Shown here: in pieces, positions 25,022 through 38,040 of the stretch | How the letters are laid out: every line of letters begins with the position of its first letter | How positions within the stretch are numbered: position 1 is the first letter of the stretch | From: Perilla frutescens | Taxonomy: Eukaryota; Streptophyta; Magnoliopsida; Lamiales; Lamiaceae | NCBI GenBank assembly: GCA_026008535.1 | Contig: BRKX01000014.1 | Span: 22,342,694-22,406,693 of the forward strand | Direction of reading: 5' to 3' | DNA length: 64,000 nt | The notes under the pieces: generated by a model | Seen by the model: the letters and a program-made list of their open reading frames with translations, nothing else | What the model was told of the DNA's origin: nothing | Databases searched by the model: none | Translations under genes and position numbers: made by a program

Positions 25022-28000
25022 TGTAATACCCAAAATTTTATTATCTGAATTTAATTAGAAATATAAATTTAGTAGTTAGAATAAGTGTAATATCCATAAA
25101 ATTTTAGTATTAAAATAATAGCTTATGATTACCTTAAGGGTAAGCTAGAGAAGAAAATATACCCTTAGAATTTTTTTAGGTAAAGTGTGTCATTGAATGG
25201 GTTAGCAATACCCGTGACATTCTTATATTTTTAGTACGAGACTCCAGTGTATTTAAAACCTAAAAGAAAATGCTTGTTATTATCACCTCGGGTGTTAAAA
25301 ATATATATATTTTCTCAGATATATTCATATCAGGACCTTAAAGTTTATATGTGTGTGTGTGTGTGTGTGTTTGTTTGTGTGTGTATTATATTTATATGAT
25401 ACATGCAAAAAGACGTAATATATATACACATATATACGCATATAGTAGGAAAAAAAATGTTAATAACAATCAATAAAGATAATATTAAATAAATAAAATG
25501 GGGGTATGGACAAAATTAATAAAGCTTAGCATATGTGGCATGATATTAGGTTGCTTAGTGTAACCAATTAAAAAGGTATATATACGTGGCATGATATTAT
25601 GTTTGCTTAGTGTAACTAATTAAAGGATACATTGTTTATTGATATATGCATGCCACATTATACAAAATTTGGTTGAAACAGAAGTAGACGTATTAATTGA
25701 GGGAAGGTATGCAATTCCAATTCATCCTTTTAATTAGTAAGATTATATTTTTTTTAATTTCGAATTTTCTTGGTTATAAGTTATCACATCAAACTTATTG
25801 GCATGAATCTTTTACTATGTAAATAATATTTTAAGTTGAATCAAGTATGAGGAATTGTTAGTTGTCGAAATTAATGATATTTAATTAATAACTATGATTA
25901 GATTGTATCATATAAGCTTAAAAACACATTAAATAAATAGAGATTTAGCCCTATGAATTGTATTAATGCAAAGAAGTATATATTGTTTATTCAGGTGTAT
26001 TGAATTCAACCGAACTAGTTTGTAAAGTTGTAGATTTATAATTCAATATTATAGCATGCGATTCATATAATCTTCCAAGTATTTAGATTATTCTTCTGCA
26101 AAAATAAAATGATGATAGACAATGGTACAACAATTTTAATTTTATTCTTATCTAAATATAACTGTTATAATTACTAAAATTTTTAAAGAGGAAAATTTAA
26201 ACCAATGACGATTATAATTTAAGTAGTTGGCACGATTTCCAAAATTACTAGATTAGGTATTTGAAATTAATTACATACCAATAGTAATTAGTGAATTAAA
26301 GTTTTTATCTGTGAAATAATTATTATTTTGAATGTCTAATCAAATAATAGAGTTGATCAAATATATATTAAAAGGAAGATTAGAGATTGAGTTTTAATAG
26401 GGACCATTTAGTTAACTAAGCCAAGACTGATTGTTGTAGGGCTAGAAGAAGTAGCAGAATTTGAGCAGAACCAATCCGGAATTTGAGAGTTTATCTTCTA
26501 TCTAGGTGGGCTATACTATATCTTTGCAAATTATATATTTCGAGTTATTAAGCTCTGCTTTGCTAAAATTGCATATGTGACTATCTGTGTTAAATATTTA
26601 TGTGTTACTGTATGTTGTCGGAGTCTCATAAACTAGCGCTGTGTCAATGTGAGTAGCTACAGTATGCATGCATTATTCGTCATGCTCTACTCCTTGTCGG
26701 TGAGACTAAAATGAAACACTTATTGGTTACACTCATTAGGTATACTTTGGCCATACTCAACTTTACGCGTTGGTGATGTAGTACGGATTGCGGGCAGTGA
26801 CTGGTTATACTCTTAAGCGCTTCATGATAAAATGTTTTGGTGAGCTTAGGTTGCTTTCAATTTTAAAACCTCCTAAGCTTCACTACATGCATGGACACAT
26901 ATAGATTACTTTAACAAAATGATTTGCATAACTTGAATTGTAAAAACTTGCCCACTTAGTGCATTAGTACTCAGCCCAAATATTTCCAAATATTTTTCAG
27001 GTCAGTAGGCTGGCGCATAGATGTGACGATGTTGAGAGACGGGCTTTTGTTATTTACGTATTTTCTTGTTGTCTCTTTTTGTTAAGTATCCTATTAATAA
27101 TGGAGCTTCTACACTTGTAATATTCTTTTGTTAAACGCTAAGAACTCTACTCTTAGTGTTATGGATAAGTATATGTTATATTATAAAGCATGTTTGGTTG
27201 TTCTGAGTCTTCTGTTGAGTTCTCATTGATCAGGTTACCCCTTTCTTTCCCGCTTCTTAATTCCAACCCCCGTGGCGTCCATTTCCACGGTCTTCCGGGA
27301 CCGGGGCGCTTTAAATTCCGTATTTACTTTCCGTTCTTTACGTTCTTCACGTTCTTCATTATTGTTCGTTTACCTTCCGTATAAGTTGTATTTCGATTCT
27401 TATTGAAGTTACAAGTTAATAACGTTTACGTTACATTCTCGCTTTATTCCTGTCATTACTATTCTTGAGATTAGCCTCGTTCGTTCCGTTAAATTCCGTT
27501 TGAGTTATATTCAAGAGATTTCGTCGTTATTCTAATTATTAAGGAGGATTATCATGTTTATGCCGTTATAATGCCAAAATTCTTTTTAAATTAAAGCATG
27601 CTATTGCATGTTAATTTTAAGCATGTTGTTTTTAAGAAATTTTGGTAAAGTGTTCTTTGTGTTCGTCGAAAGAATCAACGAACACGAAGAACCCAGTTGA
27701 AGATCTCTCAGAACTGGGTGGAAGAGAGAGAAAGGGAGAGACCCCCGCGGGGAGAGGGGGTGCGCCACCGCGCCAGACCCCCCTTGGCCCTCATAGCCCG
27801 CCGGAGCACCCCTGCGCCACGGCGGGGGGTGCCCGCCGGCGCCTATGTGCGCCGCGGCGCCCCCTATTTTCCGTGTTGTTTTCCGCCATTTTTTTTTCTT
27901 CCGGCTATTTTTCGTACCTTCTTCCCGAGCTTTTCGAACTTTTCAAATCGTGTTATTTCCAAGCTATTTTCAAGTTTAAATTTTATAGAAGCATTCAAGT

Positions 28001-30687
28001 TATTTTCGATTTATTCGAATAAGCTATTCAAGTTATTTTCCGTCTAAAAATTTAGAAACCAAGACGAGAATTTCCTTAAATAAAATAAATCTCTCTCGGA
28101 CCCTCATAAAGTCATAAAGTCGTGTTATCCATGTTCAAGTCCTAATTAGGGATATTTAAGATGTGTATTATTTAATTTCACGTTATTAGTTATAAAACTT
28201 CGAAGTAGGCCGCTAAGTCGATAATTCGACTTTTGTAGGAGGAAGTGAGCCTCGTGGGAATTCGAAGAGGGATAATCAACTCATTGCCTCATCTTCTGCT
28301 CCGTGATCGAGGTGGGTAAATCTATACTCATCTAAAGTTTGAGCTAATAAGCTCTAGAAGCATATAGGGCAAATGAGATGTCCAATAAAGCATTTTTGCT
28401 CTGCCTGATTGATCTCTGTACAAGGAAGGAAAGGAAGATATTATGTTATAATTGAGTTCTCAAGCATGTTTAGAATGTTTAGAAATGCTAGAAATGTTAA
28501 AGTATTGTTTATACTTAGCATGAGATATTTAGAATTATCTTTGGTTACAATTCGTACTCATTTACGTTCATCTCTCGTATTCGAATGTTTATGCTTTGTT
28601 AAAGCTCGTATAGTTAAGGATTAAGGATTGCCCTGTTAAGGTAGCGTAAAATCCCTTATAGGCCGAGATCATGTTATATCAAAGGATTAGTACCTAGACG
28701 AGCCCTAGGATTGGTTTTGATAGCAAGGTTAATGAAGGAAGGAACTTAGCATTTCACTTAAGCAGGATTTGAGCTCAGAACTTTTAAGGGAGTCACTGCT
28801 AGGTTATTTGCCTCGCAAACTCGTTTGGATATTCGAGGTAACCCCTCTTCTATCCTATGGCATGCCTAAGGGTGCAGTTGACATCAGGTTTGAGCCAGGT
28901 TGGGCCAAAAAGAAAAGAAAAATGTTTTACGGATATTGAGAGGGCTTTTGCGTTTTGCTGTCCATATACCGTCAGTTAATTATTGGATATCTTGAAGTTA
29001 TTAAAGCGTTTTTGCTAAAACCCACTGAGTACATTAGTGCTCACGTCCCTCTTTTTCAAATATTTTCAGGTTGAGATGTTGAGGATGTTGGTGGTTGTGG
29101 ATGTGGGTTGGCTGCCAAGATTGTTTTGCTTTTATTTGAATCTCTTTCGAAATCCCATGATGTTTCTGCTACTCTGATACACTCTTTCTAAATTCCGTTT
29201 AAGTACTATTATGATTGTCAAACTCTAAGAATATTCCCAGACATGATTATATATATATATATATATAGGGGTGGGTTCAAATAGGAACCAACCCCCCCTG
29301 AAGGAACCTAGGAACTAATCAAATTTAAGGATTTTGATGACATGACGAATAAAAAAGCGGTGGCATAGTTGTAAATATGTAAAATTCGAATTATAAGGGG
29401 TAATTCCAGATTTTTTTAATAAAGTGATGTCATCATCTTTTAAAAAATTTCTAAAAACTTTAAATAATCATAACTTATTCATTTTTTATCCAATTTACGC
29501 AAAAAATATATCAAATTAAAGATTTTTTTATGCTCTTTCATTTAAGATCCATAATGCATATGTTTATTTGAGCAAAAATTGATAAAAAATATAAAAAAGA
29601 CTATTTTTCACGTATATTCAACTCGTAACTATCAGATATTTGCTAATATGATATCACAATATTGCTCATATCTTGTGTTTATGTTGTTAACATGAAATTT
29701 TTTATACACGACTTTGAATTTTAAGTTGCTTTCATGAGAAAATAGTTAAAGTATGAGCTATATATAGTTAAGTTCATAAACAATTATAACTTTATCAATG
29801 CTTAATATTATTTTGAAAACTTGTAATATTTGAGAATTTAAGTCATGCTAGCATATCATTATTCACATATTAGCAATGTGTTACTAACATATTAGCAAAT
29901 TAATAGTCACATATTAGCAGTGTGTATATTCTCTAACATATTAGCAATATGTTGTATGTATGAATGATGTTACACATGTTACACAGTATTATTTTAAATG
30001 TGGTCCAATGTTATATGTGTGGTGTTTAATACGTGTCAATTTAATATTATGATATCGTCAAGTTAGCAATATGAGTCTATCTCATGATAGCAACAAAATT
30101 TATTGATGTTAGCAATACACATCTTTCATGTTAGCATATTAATACAACGCCAGAAAAGACAACTGTTTTAAAGTGTTGTCTATTTAATTCCGGGAATTGG
30201 GCCCAAAATCCGAAAAAACATAACAAAATTTCTAAATTATGAAAATAACCCCGCTTTCATTAAGTTCTCAAATATTACAAGTTTGCCATCTTACTTTGAC
30301 TAAAACTTTGACTAAATTATGGTCATTAGATCTAATCAAATCTAAGGGTAAGAGTGGTTCCTAGGTTCCTTCAGGGGGAATTGGTTCCTATTTGATCCTT
30401 CATATATATATATATATAAGATGCATATCAAGTTTACTCCGCTTTCCGAATATGTTTTCCTTTCGCCTATAAAAGGGCTTATGTTTGATGGTATCTGATT
30501 AGTTAGCTGTTTTAGTTCGTTAAAACATGCTTCCTTCTTAATCAAGTAAACCCAAGTATCATTGTCTACCTTCAAAGCGTACCTTTATTCCTAAACTCTT
30601 TCGTTAATCTCCCATCCTTATTCATTAATCCCTTAATAACACCCCATCCCCATTCGTTAATCCCTATCTCGGGATCGGGCTGTTACA
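25022..30687 (+). mobile_element. Gypsy-type LTR sequence, at least two LTR-like blocks
   Basis: It starts TGTAATACCCAAAATT at 25022 and ends GGGATCGGGCTGTTACA at 30687, the usual TGTAA...TTACA borders. Two blocks share a mark common in plant gypsy LTRs: CCCACTTAGTGCATTAGTACTC (around 26951) and CCCACTGAGTACATTAGTGC (around 29020), each followed by an ATTTTCAGGT-like segment. GC-rich patches (27280-27310, 27730-27870) are non-coding. There is no gag or pol. A separate (TA)n-flanked element (29268-30403) interrupts the second block. Confidence 0.6.
29268..30403. mobile_element. (TA)n-flanked element with 45-bp inverted ends
   Basis: It is bounded by (TA)n on both sides (29248-29267 and 30404-30417). 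The left end GGTTCAAATAGGAACCAACC, then CTGAAGGAACCTAGGAAC, matches the complement of the right end almost base for base over about 45 bases. The interior includes the family block TAAATAATCATAACTTATTC and repeated TTAGCAATRT motifs. No ORF. This is the cleanest member of the family in the window. Confidence 0.8.
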
Positions 30688-30989
30688 AATCCCAATTAAG
30701 AAATGTGACTATAATTTTTAGACATCCCAAAAAGGAATAATGTACTACAATTACGAAAGGGAATGAATATATTTATATTAATTATCTTTCCTTTTTAGAT
30801 TATTAAATACTAATTTCTCATTATTTGTTATTAATTACTCACGTATATCACACGGAGAATGGGATATCATTTGAATTAGACCAAATAACACAATTTCATA
30901 TTGGTCTCGCACGAGATATCATTTGAGGACCAAATAACATATTTGGTCGCGCAACACGCGTGGGTTAATCTAGTTAAAGTAGCAATTAA

Positions 30990-31880
30990 AGAATGATAAT
31001 AATGATAGTTAAATCAATATAATAACGATTATTAAAAAAAGAATAACGATGGTTATAAAAAAGAATAACGATAATTTAAATATAATAACAATAATTAAAA
31101 AAGAATAACAATAATTAAATTAAATAACGATAATTAAAAAAATGATAATGCCTAATGATAATTCATTAAACTTTCGTTGTGTTTTTTATAATAATCGTTA
31201 TTATATTTAAATGATATTAACGATTATTAAAAAAATAACGATAGTTAAAAAAATAATAACGATAATGCCTAACGATAATTCGTTAAAATTTCGTTATGGC
31301 TTTTTTAATAATCATTATTATATTTAAATGATAATAACGATTATTAAAAAAATAATAACGATAGAGCACAAAAAAAATAATGATAATTTAAATATAACAA
31401 CAATAATTAAAATAGAATAACGATAATTTAAATTAAATAATGATAATTAAAAAAAGAAAAATGATAATGCCTAACGATAATTAATTAAACTTTCGTTATG
31501 GCTTTTTTAATAATCGTTATTATATTTAAATGATATAAACGATAATTAAACTTTCGTTATCAACATTATACACTAACATTATGCATTATACTTAATCGTT
31601 ATCAACGTTATACACTAACGTTATGCTTTATATTTAATCATTATCAACATTATACACTAACGTTGTGTCTTATATTTAATCGTTATCAACATTATACACT
31701 AACGTTATTCCTTATATTAAATCGTTATACCTTTTATATCATTATCATAATGCAACACACCTTAATCGTCATGCTTAGTATTTAATGTTACTGTTATGTC
31801 TTTTGTTTAATGTTATCGTTATGCCTTCTATTAATTATTATCGTTATGAGTAGAATTTTCGTTATCCCTAATGTTAGATA
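30990..31880. repeat. Second TAACGATA array with longer repeats
   Basis: Many ATAACGATA units are set in longer repeats that recur three times (around 31130, 31260, 31450). Each contains ATAATGCCTAAYGATAATT and ends near TAATCGTTATTATATTTAAA. From 31550 a further unit, TTATCAACATTATACACTAA, repeats about four times. A smaller TCGTTATG cluster follows at 32400-32780. No coding content. Confidence 0.75.
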
Positions 31881-33595
31881 AATAAAATGTAGAAACCATA
31901 ACACTAGTGCATAAATTTGGATAAATAAACCCTAGAATAATTTTCTAAGTTGACAACGTAACAAAATAACAAAACTTATCAATTTTGGGTATAAAAAAAT
32001 TGAAATGTACCTGTCAAATTTTTGGAATTTTCTACACACTTTCACGATGTTCTTTTGTTGATGAAGAAGATGCTGCTTTCTTGATTAATCTTCTGGTTCT
32101 GGATCAAATTCTCGATATATTTCTTTTATTTTTTTTAGGGAATTCGACGTTTTTCCTTCTTCATCGAACTCTCAAACTATTTTTTGTTTTTGGGTGTGGT
32201 ATGAATTGGTGTATCGGTGTAGTAAATATACATTATACCAACCTCTCTTACATAAAATTAAATACATTAAATTTCATTTAATTTGAGGCAACTAATACCT
32301 ACGTATCGAGCTATATATTTATACATTTTACCTACCTAATTTTGACAAAAAAGAAAGAAAGCAAAATGCATAAAAATTCATTTAATGTTTGCCAACTAAT
32401 ATCTATCGACATATTTAGGCAAAAAAATAATTAATCGTTAACTATACCCTTAATCGGTGTAGTTTAGACAAAAAAAATTAATCGTTATGCATTAGATTCA
32501 CATTTATTGGAATCATTATGCATTTATTATATTGTTAACAAATGATAATCGTTATGCATTTATTAATTAAAAACAAAGCATAACAAATGATGATCGTTAT
32601 GCTAATTCTTGCGCTATCATTATGCTTATTTTCTATAATATAATATTATAATTATGATGATTTCTAATTTTTTAAGTTATCCTTATGCACTAATAATTTT
32701 GTACATTGTTACATTATCGTTATGCAATTATCATAACATTAATTTCTAAAGATCAATCGTTATACAATCTTTAGGGTTTCAACCCTTTCTAACCCTAAAA
32801 TACATGACATCGCAGATTTTTATATGTTAGGTGTGTGTGCATTTATTAAGTAGTTATTAAAAAATGTAAATAGTACACTTACACAATGATTGAGATGTGG
32901 GGACAAGTATAAAATGTTTGGGATATGGAGACAAGTGTGTCATAAGAGTATTTTAGACATTTACACTTCAAATTGCCTAAATAACTCCCTATCTTTATAT
33001 CTTTTTTTCCCAATTACTATTTTATTTTATCTATATTTATATATTTACACTTATAGATATATCATATTACTAATATGTGAACAATGATTTGCTAATGTGT
33101 AAATAATAATTTACTAATATATAAATAACGATTTGTTAATATCATTTTTAAGTGTCGTTAGTTTTTTTTGAAGTTTTCATGATGAAATAACATCCTTCAA
33201 TCAAACGGTCATAACTTTTTCAACGATTAATATTTTTTGAAATTCTTTGTTTGTTGAAAATAGACTAAACTAATTAATTTTCCACCATATATAGTTCATA
33301 TTTTATTTATTTTCATATGATGACAGTTGTGTACAGTGGAGAAATCAGAAAAAAAAAAAATCTGGGGGGTTGCACTATTATGTGATGGAACTAACGTCTC
33401 TTTCATATTGCATATTTTATGTGCACGATATAGAGAGAACAGTGAGTAAGGGACGGTTCCAACTTTTTGCATTTAATTTCATTTTTATAGACACTTCAGT
33501 GAAACGTTAACTCCGATTTTTTTCTTTTCTTATTTCATGTAATGAAACGACGTATTATTAATGTCATTCAACACCTAATAAAGATAAGGGAAATT

Positions 33596-33976
33596 TACAC
33601 TTTGATACCTATATTTTGGACACTTTTTAAAAAATGACCCACTTTATTACTATTAGCAAAACAATACCCATTTTTTCAAAATTATTGCAAATCTGACCTT
33701 GATCAAATTTCCATCCTAGAATATCTATGTGGCATGCCGGAATTCTTGCGTGGTTTTTTTGCTCCAATAAAAAATATTACCTGGATATTCCATGTCAATT
33801 ATGAACTAAAAAAAAAAATTGTTGGGCATGCCACATAGATATTCTAGGTTGAAAATTTGATCGAGGTCAGGTTTGCAAAAAAATTAAAAAAGTGGGTATT
33901 GTTTTGCTAATAGTAATAAAGTGGGTCATTTTTAAAAAAAGTATCCAAAATGTAGGTATCAAAGTGTAAATTTTCC
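33596..33976. mobile_element. Foldback MITE with long perfect arms
   Basis: The left arm (from AATTTACACTTTGATACCTA) and the right arm (ending TAGGTATCAAAGTGTAAATT) are complementary for roughly 170 bases each, including GGCATGCCACATAGATATTC near the centre. The whole 380-bp unit could fold into one hairpin. Related but more decayed copies are at 12830-13130 and 23889-24160. Confidence 0.85.
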
Positions 33977-35140
33977 TAAAGATAATTTAAATCAACATAA
34001 AATTTAGAACACTAAATGCATTAGTGGAACTCATTTTTACGTAAGAAAATAAATATTGATGAACAAAATACAAAAATTCAAAATATTCCAATTGAAAAAT
34101 ATATAAAACCACTTGGAATTCATTTGAAAAAACTATCCATATTCTACATAAATAAAATATCCAATATAAATTCAATAACAAAATAATGAGCTATAAAAAA
34201 AAAATCTATATACAAAGGGCTGCAAAAAAATGAAAACACCTCTCAAACTCCATGTCTTTTATTTTTGTTTATCTTCCTCAACTAGTATTATCTTATTCAG
34301 TCGTTCTCACCCAACACAACACCGCATACCGACATATGTTTTCATCCAGAAATCAAGAAACCTCACGGCTTCCTACCCTCTTCTCCTTTTCATTTTAGCA
34401 CAGGTGTCTATAGTTGCAGATTCGCCGTCCTTTTTTCTTCTTTTCCTCCAGCCCCCTTGGATCCACCATTAGTTGTGTATTCATAATTGGGTAGCATGTA
34501 TAAATTAACATGTTTCTTATTAGCAACATAAGTACACAGTGTTAGCAATGATGTGGTCTAATGTTAACAATGTATGATTGTTCCAACTTATACACATAAA
34601 ATGAGTTTTTGTAATTTTTAATCAATTTTCTTTCAAACAAATATATGCAATATGCATCTTAAATGAAAGAGCGTGAAAAATCTCTAATATGATATATTAT
34701 TCGAGTTAATGGGATTCAAAACGAATGAGTTATGATTGTTTAAAAATTTTAAGAATTTTTATAAATATGATGACATCACCATTTTCAAAAATATATGGAA
34801 ATACCCTTAGTTTTTAAAATTTTCATATTTACAATTATGTCACCTCCTTTTATCCTTCATGTCATCAAGATGGATCAATTTGATTGGTTTCTAGGTTCTC
34901 ACGTGGAGATTGATTCCTATTTGAACCTATATATCCCTTATGTGAGAACTAGGAACTCATTTAATCCATCCATTGCTTTGATTTAGATAGCTAAGATTTT
35001 GTCAATTTTCAGTCAAAGGCGGTGGCAAACTTGTAATATTTGAGAAACCTAATAAATCATAATTTTCAGAATCATATATACAGCACTTTAAAAATGTTGT
35101 CTATTCTTATAAATTTCGCTATGCTAAATTGAAAGTAATA

Positions 35141-35580
35141 TCATGCTATTATGAATATATATATATATACATGCTAATATGAATATATATAAATGCTAGT
35201 ATGAACGTATAATGATTCTACTATTAACGAACAATACTACTGCTATTATGAGTAAAATTTACGTGTTTGATGAGTATTTTTTTCATGCTATTATACTTAT
35301 ACTTCCATGCTATCATGAATATTTTATCATGCTATTATGATTACAATATCATGCTATTATGTATGAATATATATATATATATATACATGCTAATATGAAT
35401 ATATATAAATGCTAGTATGAACGTATAATGATTCTACTATTAACGAACAATACTACTGCTATTATGAGTAAAATTTACGTGTTTGATGAGTATTTTTTTC
35501 ATGCTATTATACTTATACTTCCATGCTATCATGAATATTTTATCATGCTATTATGATTACAATATCATGCTATTATGTAT
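35141..35580. repeat. 216-bp direct tandem duplication
   Basis: Two almost identical copies with period 216 each contain a (TA)n run, ATGCTAGTATGAACGTATAA and repeated CATGCTATTATGA motifs. The near-identity implies a recent event. Confidence 0.9.
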
Positions 35581-35769
35581 GAAAAAATACATTTTCGGAT
35601 AAACATATGAACATTAGATCTTAAATGAAATAGCAAAGAGCTTTAATTTGGTATATAATTTGCGTAAATCTAATGAAAAATGAGCAAGTTATGGATGTTT
35701 AAAGTTTTTTAAAAAATTGTATAAAGATGCTGACGTCAGCATTAACCTGGGGGTAAGTTTGACTTCATG

Positions 35770-36195
35770 ATATTACCATTATGTAGCCTTGCGGGGATGG
35801 ACAAGTAAGCAGGTGCCTCGGGGCATCAGGCAGATCGAGTGTAAGTCCTTAGGCGAGTGCACGCTGTGTTCGAGGACGGCCACAAATCAAGTGGGAGAGA
35901 ATGTCACAGGTCGCATGTTGCTTTATCATGCACAATCCGTCCTCAGCCGGGATTGGCGAGGACCGCCAAGAATTGCCGAGGGTGTGCGGCCGTGACGCAC
36001 GGGAGCGCATGCGAGCGTATTCTGATATGATATTGACGGATAATATACTGGACGCCTACATGAGTTGCGAGGAGGGCATTAAGCACAAGGCGGAGGAACA
36101 CGCTGGTTAGGTGCTGATGCCGCTCCCCTGATGAGCCTGATGGCAGTACGAAACCAATAGTTGTCCCGAAAGCCCCGTTAAGGGCAAGTGTGACA
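35770..36195. other. GC-rich insert of unknown origin
   Basis: A sharp rise in GC content within AT-rich transposon sequence. On the minus strand it contains TGACATTCTCTCCCACTTGA followed by GGCCGTCCTCGAACAC, a phrase resembling non-coding parts of plant gypsy elements. Short open frames of about 70 codons show no recognisable domain. Captured retroelement sequence is likelier than a gene. Confidence 0.4.
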
Positions 36196-36312
36196 TTTTT
36201 TTGATTAAATCTAGACCATTGAGATCAAAGCATTATGTGGTTAAGATTAGTTCTTAGTTCCCACATGGGAATTGGTTCTCATACTAACCCTACCATATAT
36301 ATATACATGTGT

Positions 36313-38040
36313 ATATATATAGCAAATTCATCTGTTGAATAGACAATGGTTAAAATCTGTTGTCTATAAAGGATTGTCAAAAATATTAAACCATTTGTTA
36401 GATAGACAACGGTGTAAATCCGTTGTGATAAATAATTTATGATATTGGCAATGATCGGATACCGTTATTTATAAATGGTGTAGGTTTGTTTGTCTATTAG
36501 AAAAGAGTGAAACTATTAACAATCGTCTATGTACTTTATTTATTTTTCCAAATGATATTAAAAGCTATAACGCCCAAATTTTACACTTAATAAAATTAAA
36601 ACATTAACCATGCCATTTTATTCAATTAAAAAGGATAAATCCCGAAACTTAAGAAATTTCAGAGTTTTTAAAAATAACAACGAAAACCTAACAATAATAA
36701 TCTATTTTTTTATTGAAAACTTTATTCTTCCACGAGACCATGACCACCATCATTGCATCTTATCTGTTACACATCACCCGAGCCTTCATCTGAAAAGGGA
36801 AAGTTTTAGGTGAGTACCTTTAAACTCAATGGGGAGTATCCAATTTTATATCCAGACTATATACAATTAAACGAGAAAATACGAATAGTAAAAGTGTTCA
36901 GTCCGTAGACCAAACTAAATGACCCGTCGGCCAAATTGTATAACCCGTAGGTTCTGTTTTGTTTAACTTGAAGGTCCATGCTATACTGTGACATCACATA
37001 ACTTGATAAGAGTATATAAAAAGAATAATAAAGACAAAAATCACGTAAAAACCCCACATTCACATTGACTTTGAAATTAATTGATTAAGTCCCTGCGCGC
37101 TTTGTAAAAAAATAATTATCTTAAATTAATAAAGAGAGTATAACATGATGCAAGAAACAACTATTACAACCTGATGCAAGTTTAGCAATACAACCACTTA
37201 TTTACGTGAATTATTTCTATGCTAAGAAATAACTTATACCCAACAAGTTCTTTGGTATTTAATTCTTGAAAGTCATACATGCTATAAGGTTTTAATTATA
37301 ACTGTGACCAAATTAATGAATACGTGAGCATGGAAGCACACCTATATTATATAGTAAATTAAAAGGCTGTATAATGCATGCCAAAACTAATTTAGGAAAC
37401 CAATACTTCACGTAAACAATATAAATCCAAATACTCACTAATATACCGTGTAAGATAAATAATAAATTCTTTATTCTATGATTGAAACCCGCTCATAACT
37501 ATTAATGCACCCAACACACGCACACACAAATTTACACGTATATAAATATATATATTCTATGCCATGCCTTGGAAAATTATTCGTGGGCTACACTACTCTT
37601 CTTCCCTTCTCGGGCCCCCTTGGATTAAAGAAAAGAAAGGCATAAATTAAAGTAAACATTACTCTCTCTTTCTCTACTAGAGCAACTCAGCTACTTTTAG
37701 AACTCCATATCTCTTCTCTCATTTATTTCTTTCCGACAAAACCAGGCCATAAGAAGACACTACCGTACTATGAAATGCAAACAAAAGGTAAAAAAATGAA
37801 CAACGAAAGATTCCGGAATGGAAATGGGAGAATATCGCCATAGTTTTTGTGGTAGGATTGCAAAAAACCATAAAAGGAAATCACGCAATTTGGGTGATTG
37901 TGGACAGACTCACAAAATGTGGGCGCTGGCGCTTTAAACGAATGGAGATATGAATGAACCTAATAAACCCGAAAGAGAGGGATTTCGAGGCTATACATGA
38001 ATGAGACTATATAGTCGAGGAGAGTTTAAAGAATTTGATT
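36313..38040. other. Intergenic, fragments of repeats only
   Basis: Positions 36313-36520 hold repeated TAGACAACGGTG / CCGTTGTGAT motifs like the subterminal repeats of CACTA-type elements. The remainder is AT-rich with no gene recognised. Confidence 0.4.

Larger units (their letters stand above)
21567..32992. mobile_element. Element rich in TAACGAT motifs, itself split by LTR sequence
   Basis: The left terminus (21567-21591, CTATAGGAGTTATTTGGGCA) and the complement of the right terminus (32969-32992, ATAGGGAGTTATTTAGGCAA) agree over about 23 bases with one indel and one mismatch. Between them, arrays of ATAACGATA / TATCGTTAT occupy 21950-22720, 24780-25020, 30990-31880 and 32400-32780. The gaps are filled by gypsy-type LTR sequence (to 23888 and 25022-30687). 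No transposase was seen. The class is unknown, and no convincing target duplication was found. Confidence 0.45.
21058..34928. mobile_element. (TA)n-flanked element, split by nested insertions
   Basis: The left end (21058 on: GGAATCAAGTCTCATATGAG, then AACTTAGGAACCAATTC) directly follows a (TA)n run. The complement of the right end (to 34928) reads GGTTCAAATAGGAATCAATC, then CCACGTGAGAACCTAGAAACC, and abuts a TATATA tract. These ends match each other and those of the element at 29268-30403. Sequence between 21058 and about 21560, and between about 33000 and 34928, has the character of this family: repeated TTGCTAATRT-type motifs, and CATATTGCATATATTTG near the right end. The middle (about 21567-32992) is a foreign insertion. 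No coding region was recognised. The left and right halves were paired by inference. Confidence 0.5.
34935..36293. mobile_element. (TA)n-flanked element with internal duplication and GC-rich insert
   Basis: The left end (CCCTTATGTGAGAACTAGGA) and the complement of the right end (GTATGAGAACCAATTCCCAT, then GTGGGAACTAAGAAC) are of the same type as the other (TA)n-flanked elements. It sits head to tail with the element ending at 34928. Inside are a 216-bp direct duplication (35141-35580) and a GC-rich stretch of about 420 bp (35770-36195). Confidence 0.6.

Noticed and set aside
27642..28047. Two overlapping Pro/Arg-rich open frames
   Set aside because: They arise from a GC-rich non-coding patch of LTR sequence and show no domain.
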